Below, piece after piece: positions 24,114 to 28,491 of a stretch of 28,491 nt of DNA. Source of the DNA: CAAGNP01 sp045644725 (lineage in GTDB: Bacteria > Bacteroidota > Bacteroidia > Bacteroidales > UBA932); NCBI GenBank assembly GCA_045644725.1, contig JAZRHK010000186.1, forward strand, positions 1 through 28,491, written 5' to 3'. The notes under the pieces were generated by a model. It saw only the letters and a program-made list of their open reading frames with translations. It ran no database searches and had not been told where the DNA came from. The translations under genes were made by a program, and so were the position numbers. How positions within the stretch are numbered: position 1 is the first letter of the stretch; the number at the start of each line of letters is the position of its first letter.

Positions 24114-24827
24114 TTAATTTATTCCTCTTTCTTTCTTGATTTTACCATAAGCCTCGGAAATCTTTTTAAATTTCTCCTCGGCAGCTTTTTTCACATCTTC
24201 GCCCAAAGTTGCCACTTTGTCCGGATGGTGTTTCATAGCCATACGGCGGTAGGCTTTCTTCACCTCTTCATCGGTAGCAGTGCGCTCAATTTCAAGCACT
24301 TTGTATGCATCCTCCACAGATGTGCCATACATCGCAAACATTGACTCGGCATCCTGACTTGGGATTCTCATTGCTGCAGCAACTCTCCTGAGAATGTCCA
24401 TTTCAGCCTGAGAGACTACACCATCAGCCTTTGCAATACCGCAAAGATAGTGGAAAAGTTGGAGACGCTGCGAAATTGGGACATTCATTGCAATTTGTGC
24501 CCCTACCTCCTCTATATTTAGATCCCTCTGAAGAAGTTCCTTCAGGATTTTCAGGGCGTCGGCCACTGCTTCCTCACCGAAATTTGCCCTGATGAAATTC
24601 TTCACATACTCCAATTCGGAGCGGAGTACCCTACCGTCTGCCTTCATCACCGCTGATGACAGAATCAGCAGCGAGACCATAAAATTATTGTATTGTGGTG
24701 TCTGTTGGCTGAAGAAACTGCCGCTACCCTTCTCAAAAAGGGAAGCAATACCCACCCCGAGGAGAGCTCCGAAAGGTCCGGCGAGCGTCCAGCCCAAAAT
24801 TCCACCTATCCATTTACCTATTCCCAT
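24114..24827 (-). CDS. TerB-like and J-domain co-chaperone (DjlA-like)
   Basis: A 237-residue protein with a Gly/Ala-rich hydrophobic N-terminus (residues 1-31, IGGILGWTLAGPFGALLGVGIASLF) that probably associates with the membrane. A TerB-like helical domain follows (about 48-165, with MKADGRVLRSELEYV and AKADGVVSQAEMDIL repeats). A C-terminal J domain (about 174-235) carries the HPD motif at 201-203. This is the DjlA arrangement; such proteins stimulate DnaK ATPase. It begins inside the end of coaE (14 nt overlap, ATGGGAATAGGTAA), a sign of translational coupling. It precedes the DUF5606 gene by 18 nt. Confidence 0.88.
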   Translation of the reverse strand: MGIGKWIGGILGWTLAGPFGALLGVGIASLFEKGSGSFFSQQTPQYNNFMVSLLILSSAVMKADGRVLRSELEYVKNFIRANFGEEAVADALKILKELLQRDLNIEEVGAQIAMNVPISQRLQLFHYLCGIAKADGVVSQAEMDILRRVAAAMRIPSQDAESMFAMYGTSVEDAYKVLEIERTATDEEVKKAYRRMAMKHHPDKVATLGEDVKKAAEEKFKKISEAYGKIKKERGIN

Positions 24828-25413
24828 CTTCCAATTCCTTATAAATACCGATTATTTGCGGGAGCAATGCCACTGTCTCATCTGAAACAATCACATAATC
24901 TGCCCATTTTTCCCTCTCCTGGTCACTCCATTGATTATTTATCCTCCCGAGTATCTGCTCTCTGTTCAGATTTGACCTCCTCTGCACCCTCTCTATCCTC
25001 AGATCGAGAGGAGAAGTAATGACGAGCACTTTATCTGCAAGGGGCCGGAGTAGAGGGTTCTCCAAAAATATTGCAGACTCAATGATTACAAAGGGGTACT
25101 TTTTCTCCTCCTGCACCTTTTTCCATTTAAGGAAATCCTCTATCACCGCAGGATGGACTACAGCCTCTACTTTTGCCAACAGGGATTTGTCCGCAAAGAG
25201 ACGGGCTGCCATCAGATCCTTGCGAAGCTTGCCATCCTCAAGAATATCTTCGCCCAATATGGATTGGAGGGCTGCAAGAAGTTCACCTGATGTATCATAA
25301 AGCCCCTTGGCCCTGTCATCTGTAAAATAGACAGGAACACCCATCGAAGCGAACATATTGACAATATGAGTTTTACCGCTTCCTATACCTCCGGTAACTG
25401 CCAATACTGTCAT
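24814..25413 (-). CDS. coaE: Dephospho-CoA kinase
   Basis: A 199-residue P-loop kinase doing the last step of coenzyme A synthesis, phosphorylation of dephospho-CoA. Walker A is GGIGSGKT (8-15). The family segments VHPAV, FVIIESAIFLE and the LID region with RVQRRSNLNREQ are present. An ATG seven codons upstream is open, but the start at 25413 gives the normal N-terminus MTVLAVTGGIGSGKT and overlaps the upstream stop as ATGA, a classic coupling junction. Member of the nusB operon. Confidence 0.96.
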   Translation of the reverse strand: MTVLAVTGGIGSGKTHIVNMFASMGVPVYFTDDRAKGLYDTSGELLAALQSILGEDILEDGKLRKDLMAARLFADKSLLAKVEAVVHPAVIEDFLKWKKVQEEKKYPFVIIESAIFLENPLLRPLADKVLVITSPLDLRIERVQRRSNLNREQILGRINNQWSDQEREKWADYVIVSDETVALLPQIIGIYKELEDGNR

Positions 25414-26393
25414 TGCTCGTCCAATACTATACAATCTATATATGGTGGGTCGAAGGAGATAGAATATATTCCATTTGGAGCGCTATCCAGATAGGGAAGA
25501 GCCTGAGAATTGATGGAGTTCTCAATCTCCTTATAATCAATTACACATTTGAAATCATCTTCACCCAAAGGTTTATGTGAGTCAAGAAGCTGCCTGTACA
25601 CCATCCTGATTTTGGATTGGAGTGGCAAAAGTTGTTTCCCTTTAGGAACATTTTTTACCTCTACCGGCAATTCGATACTCTGTTCTATATACCTTCCAAC
25701 CTCTTGCGAATAGTATATATAATCCCTGGAGAGGTTGACTCCATAGATCGGAATAATGGAGGCCACCCCCTGAATACCTTTCTTTACCCCTTTCTTTGAA
25801 ATAATGTTTGTATACACAGCGTCAATATTGTCCACAATATCATCTACTCCATAAATAATGAGACTATCAGGATTCAACTTCATCTTGGAGATGGCCATGT
25901 ATTGTGGCGAGAAATTAATTTGAGACTGTGCTATAACAGGTACCTTCTTGGTATTTATCCTATGAAGTATTACCCTTATCATAGCTGTCGTATAATTCTC
26001 CACAGACGAGACTTTGGCATCTATCAGCTGCTTTTCTATGATATCCTTTATCTCTGGGATGTATACAACAAATGTGTCAGATTCAGGAGTTACAGGTTGA
26101 AGATATTTAGGATCGAGGTCCAAGGAAATATCATCCTTGAAATGCTGCGAAATGAGAGTATAACCTGTTGCCCTTACCCTCAACATAATGGCATCCTCGG
26201 CATCAGCTTCCATCTCCCTACCTTCTATGTTCGTCCTGATATTGACAGAGTACTGTACATAGGTAGAATATCTCAACGAAAGGTTATGGATAGTCCATAT
26301 AAATAAAGCCAAAAGGAGGGAAAACAGCAGGGTAAGCCATTCTCCTCTCCCTCTGGCTATTTTATTGATCCAATGCCAATTGGTGCCGGACAT
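25410..26393 (-). CDS. YbbR/CdaR-like membrane-anchored protein
   Basis: A 327-residue protein with a short cytoplasmic N-terminus, one membrane helix (about residues 19-37, WLTLLFSLLLALFIWTIHN) and extracytoplasmic beta-rich YbbR-type repeats. In Firmicutes the homologue CdaR regulates the diadenylate cyclase CdaA; whether the same holds here is unknown, and no cdaA gene is nearby. Weak conservation is normal for this family. The assignment rests on the topology, the beta repeats and the position between yajC and coaE, which is a conserved Bacteroidota arrangement. It begins 4 nt after the yajC stop and overlaps coaE by 4 nt. Confidence 0.8.
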   Translation of the reverse strand: MSGTNWHWINKIARGRGEWLTLLFSLLLALFIWTIHNLSLRYSTYVQYSVNIRTNIEGREMEADAEDAIMLRVRATGYTLISQHFKDDISLDLDPKYLQPVTPESDTFVVYIPEIKDIIEKQLIDAKVSSVENYTTAMIRVILHRINTKKVPVIAQSQINFSPQYMAISKMKLNPDSLIIYGVDDIVDNIDAVYTNIISKKGVKKGIQGVASIIPIYGVNLSRDYIYYSQEVGRYIEQSIELPVEVKNVPKGKQLLPLQSKIRMVYRQLLDSHKPLGEDDFKCVIDYKEIENSINSQALPYLDSAPNGIYSISFDPPYIDCIVLDEQ

Positions 26394-26397
26394 AGTT

Positions 26398-26727
26398 TTA
26401 GTTTTGTGCTTGGATATCAGTGCTGTCCCTTACAACACATTGTTTATCCACGCGGATCTTGACGTTATTGTCGATCTCCATCAAAATATACTGCTCCTTA
26501 ACTTCTGCTACCACACCGTAGATACCGCCTACAGTTACGATTTTGTCACCTTTTTTGAGTGATTCTCTGAATTTCACAATCTCTTTCTGCTTCTTCTGTT
26601 GTGGACGGATCATAAAGAAATACATCACGACGAAGATAAGAAGCATCATTATGAGGAATGAATAGTTTCCGCTCTGAGCAGGTTGAGCTGGAGCAGCTTG
26701 CAAAAGTGTAAATGATAGAAGTGTCAT
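26398..26727 (-). CDS. yajC: Preprotein translocase accessory subunit YajC
   Basis: A 109-residue protein with one membrane helix (about 21-41, FLIMMLLIFVVMYFFMIRP) followed by QQKKQKEIVKF and the diagnostic KKGDKIVTVGGIYGVV. YajC associates with SecDF at the Sec translocon. The Ala/Pro/Gln-rich leader before the helix is usual in this phylum. It starts 43 nt after the nusB stop, with no promoter box seen in the gap. Confidence 0.94.
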   Translation of the reverse strand: MTLLSFTLLQAAPAQPAQSGNYSFLIMMLLIFVVMYFFMIRPQQKKQKEIVKFRESLKKGDKIVTVGGIYGVVAEVKEQYILMEIDNNVKIRVDKQCVVRDSTDIQAQN

Positions 26728-26770
26728 ATCTTTTTTATAAATGTGTTAATTATTCTGAATTATTCTGAAA

Positions 26771-27715
26771 TTAGTCGATGAGTCCCCTTCCGCTCTTGAC
26801 GATCTCGCCTGTAGCAAGCATTTTCTGGATCAGTTTGTCCAAAAGACCATTCACGAAGACTTTGCTGTTTACGGTACTGTAGAACTTGGATATCTCCACA
26901 TACTCGTTGATGGTCACTTTCACAGGGATATTTGAGAACCTTACAGCCTCAGCTACACCGAGAACAATAAGTGCAATATCTGTATTCACCAGACGGTCAG
27001 AATCCCAATTAGAGAGGTTTTCAGCCACTTTGTCATAGAACTTACGATAGTTTACCAAAGAGAAATTCATCAGTTCCACTGCAAACTCCCTGTCATCATC
27101 CTTCAGGAATGTTTTTGGGATTACAAATTTATCCCTGTCCCTCAAGAATTCAATATTTGCTACCAGTGTCATAAGAACAAAACCGAGATCATCCATCCAG
27201 AAGAGGGACATATCCTCAAGTATCTGCTCCAATGTCTCATCATCTTCAAACTCTTCTGTAAAAATATTTATGAAAAGATTGCAGTCTTCTTTGAAAGAAC
27301 GCTCTGGCGAGGCCATATATGTTTTGAAATACTCCTTCTCTGAGATTCTGGCATATAATCTCTTGACATATAGCAGCAGCTCATCATTGTTCCATAGAAG
27401 GCCCTCCCTCTCTACATAACTTATGAATTTTTCCTCATTGAGAATCCTCTCTACGAAAAGGTTCTCAGAAAATTTCATATTTGGATTCTTCTCCTCAGAG
27501 GTAGGATGGAATTTCTTAAGCCCCGCCTCTATCCTGGCATCTGCAGCACGCTTGAGGGCTACAGACACATTCATCATAAAGAAATACAAATCCTTTGTCT
27601 TGTCACACGAAGTCAGAAAAGACTTCTCCACCCCTATAGCAGAATCTGCACCGGAAGAGACCGCACTGAAGAGAGATTTGAATACTTTTATCCTTATTAG
27701 ACGTCTGTTCAACAT
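26771..27715 (-). CDS. nusB: Transcription antitermination factor NusB, long Bacteroidota form
   Basis: A 314-residue protein. The C-terminal part (about 200-310) is the NusB fold, with NWDSDRLVNTDIALIVLGVAE, the NEYVEISKFYST helix and the KVFVNGLLDKL end. The N-terminus MLNRRLIRIKVFKSLFSAV is also NusB-like, but about 170 residues of extra helical sequence lie between, making it twice the E. coli length. This long form is normal for the phylum. NusB with NusE binds boxA RNA in rRNA antitermination. First gene of the eight-gene operon; a TAAATTTG box lies 18 nt before the ATG. Confidence 0.92.
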   Translation of the reverse strand: MLNRRLIRIKVFKSLFSAVSSGADSAIGVEKSFLTSCDKTKDLYFFMMNVSVALKRAADARIEAGLKKFHPTSEEKNPNMKFSENLFVERILNEEKFISYVEREGLLWNNDELLLYVKRLYARISEKEYFKTYMASPERSFKEDCNLFINIFTEEFEDDETLEQILEDMSLFWMDDLGFVLMTLVANIEFLRDRDKFVIPKTFLKDDDREFAVELMNFSLVNYRKFYDKVAENLSNWDSDRLVNTDIALIVLGVAEAVRFSNIPVKVTINEYVEISKFYSTVNSKVFVNGLLDKLIQKMLATGEIVKSGRGLID

Positions 27716-27733
27716 ATATTTTTATATTTTTTG

Positions 27734-27741
27734 CAAATTTA
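27734..27741 (-). promoter_or_regulatory. -7 box TAAATTTG for the nusB operon
   Basis: Minus-strand TAAATTTG fits TAnnTTTG, 18 nt before the nusB ATG. It is divergent from the box at 27764, with 22 bp between them. It probably drives all eight genes down to 21461. Confidence 0.6.
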
Positions 27742-27763
27742 TAGTTTTCGGATGAAATTTAAT

Positions 27764-27771
27764 TATCTTTG
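27764..27771 (+). promoter_or_regulatory. -7 box TATCTTTG for the PUR-like gene
   Basis: Full TAnnTTTG match, 27 nt before the ATG at 27799. The region upstream is A/T-rich. TTTTCG near 27745 is a poor -33 candidate. Confidence 0.65.
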
Positions 27772-27798
27772 TATGAATAATTTTAAAAAAGATAAATT

Positions 27799-28149
27799 AT
27801 GTATTCTGAAGACATTGAAAATGGTGTGGCGCAAGAGCGTGCTGGAGATGACGTTTACTCAAGACCTGTTAGGGCTGGAAAGAGAACTTATTTCTTTGAT
27901 GTGAAAGCGACTAAAGGTAATGACTACTACCTTACCATCACCGAGAGTAAAAGACGTATTGAGAAAGATGGGCGTTTTGTTTATGACAAACACAAGATTT
28001 TCCTTTACAAAGAGGATTTCGAGAAATTTGCCCAAGGACTTGAAGAAGTAGTGGAATATATCAAGGAGAGATGTCCCATCACTGAGAGAGTGGCACCAGA
28101 ACACACTCAAGGACAATATTCTTCAGATGTAGATTTCGAAGAGTTGTAA
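27799..28149 (+). CDS. PUR-alpha-like nucleic-acid-binding protein (DUF3276)
   Basis: A 116-residue protein of the bacterial PUR-alpha-like group (DUF3276), known from Bacteroidota and spirochaetes, where it binds single-stranded DNA or RNA. Recognisable stretches are SRPVRAGKRTYFFDVKATKG, DYYLTITESKRR and HKIFLYKEDFEKFAQGLEEVVEYIK, i.e. a single PUR repeat with basic strands followed by an amphipathic helix. The acidic tail is poorly ordered. It has its own promoter, divergent from nusB, and is followed by a strong terminator, so it is a single-gene unit. Its partners are not known. Confidence 0.92.
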   Translation: MYSEDIENGVAQERAGDDVYSRPVRAGKRTYFFDVKATKGNDYYLTITESKRRIEKDGRFVYDKHKIFLYKEDFEKFAQGLEEVVEYIKERCPITERVAPEHTQGQYSSDVDFEEL

Positions 28150-28167
28150 AATTTCTTGATATCAGAT

Positions 28168-28205
28168 AAAAAAGAGGCAATTGCGACGGCATTTGCCTCT
28201 TTTTT
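28168..28205. terminator. Bidirectional rho-independent terminator
   Basis: AAAAAAGAGGCAA (28168-28180) pairs with TTTGCCTCTTTTTT (28192-28205). It sits between the PUR-like gene and the convergent gene at the right edge, and has A and T tracts suited to both directions. Confidence 0.9.
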
Positions 28206-28222
28206 GTTCCAATCCGATACTG

Positions 28223-28491
28223 CTACTTTTCAGGATAGGAGATATATACCAGATACTCCCCTTTGCACTTTATGGTAAATGATGGTGCAGTGGTGACATT
28301 GAGGGTCCCCTGCCACCAGGAAGTGAAATCGCGGAGCGGATACTGGAGACCTTCTGCTGTCATACCGGCTGTACCGAAACTGAATATGGAGACAGCACTC
28401 CCCACAGGAGAGTCAAAAGTATTCGTATCACGACAAGGTACAAACATACCGAAGTCGGTATAGGTGCGCACCTGCAGCCCCTGCCTCATAT
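28223..28491 (-). CDS. C-terminal fragment of an unrecognised protein
   Basis: The minus-strand frame is open from the window edge to TAG at 28223. The methionine at 28489 need not be the start, so only the last 88 or so residues are visible. They are rich in Thr, Ser, Phe and Tyr with alternating beta-strand character (VRTYTDFGMFVP, AVSIFSFGTAG, FTIKCKGEYLVYISYPEK). They contain two cysteines and no motif I recognise. This could be a surface or extracellular beta domain. It converges on the PUR-like gene and shares its terminator. Confidence 0.6.
   Translation of the reverse strand, partial: MRQGLQVRTYTDFGMFVPCRDTNTFDSPVGSAVSIFSFGTAGMTAEGLQYPLRDFTSWWQGTLNVTTAPSFTIKCKGEYLVYISYPEK

Overview
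The window looks like the chromosome of a Bacteroidales-type member of the Bacteroidota. Three things support this: the gene families (a long NusB, a PUR-alpha-like DUF3276 protein, DUF5606, a secreted Tricorn-like S41 protease), the order nusB-yajC-ybbR-coaE and gpsA-pgi, and repeated use of the Bacteroidota -7 promoter box TAnnTTTG. That box is found in front of eight genes here, plus one degenerate case. Genus cannot be fixed from sequence alone. No tRNA, rRNA, CRISPR array, prophage or transposase gene was seen.

Layout. 1-869: the first codons of a probable RsmI-type methyltransferase run off the left edge and diverge from a PhnP-like metallo-beta-lactamase hydrolase. 870-1401: non-coding, with hairpins and a 100 bp palindromic element. 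1402-7264: an addB-addA helicase-nuclease operon, in which AddA lacks the acidic residue of its nuclease motif. 7468-9810: gpsA-pgi, divergent from pdxA-rnhA (9892-11406). 11568-13682: recG, divergent from a short-peptide gene not noticed by ordinary ORF callers (13737-13802). 13811-16482: glnS, a cloverleaf-like palindrome, and nfo. 16576-20697: yicC followed by a 1080-residue Tricorn-like protease. 20698-21460: non-coding, with a 473 bp long form of the 100 bp element and a 50 bp tandem repeat. 21461-27715: an eight-gene housekeeping operon, nusB-yajC-ybbR-coaE-(TerB/DnaJ)-(DUF5606)-rimO-(lipoprotein), divergent from the PUR-like gene. The right edge holds the last 88 or so codons of an unrecognised gene.

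Functional themes. DNA and R-loop maintenance (AddAB, RecG, RNase HI, endonuclease IV, PUR-like protein), translation and RNA (GlnS, RimO, NusB, YicC, RsmI-like), central and cofactor metabolism (Pgi, GpsA, PdxA, CoaE) and envelope (YajC, YbbR, lipoprotein, secreted protease). The coding content is ordinary.

The unusual content is in the intergenic DNA. A modular palindromic element occurs in a short form (1277-1376) and a long form (20827-21299). The two share the same skeleton, and the long form carries two hairpin-rich inserts, each bounded by direct repeats. Several other strong palindromes sit at gene ends and reuse the octamer TCTGCAAA.
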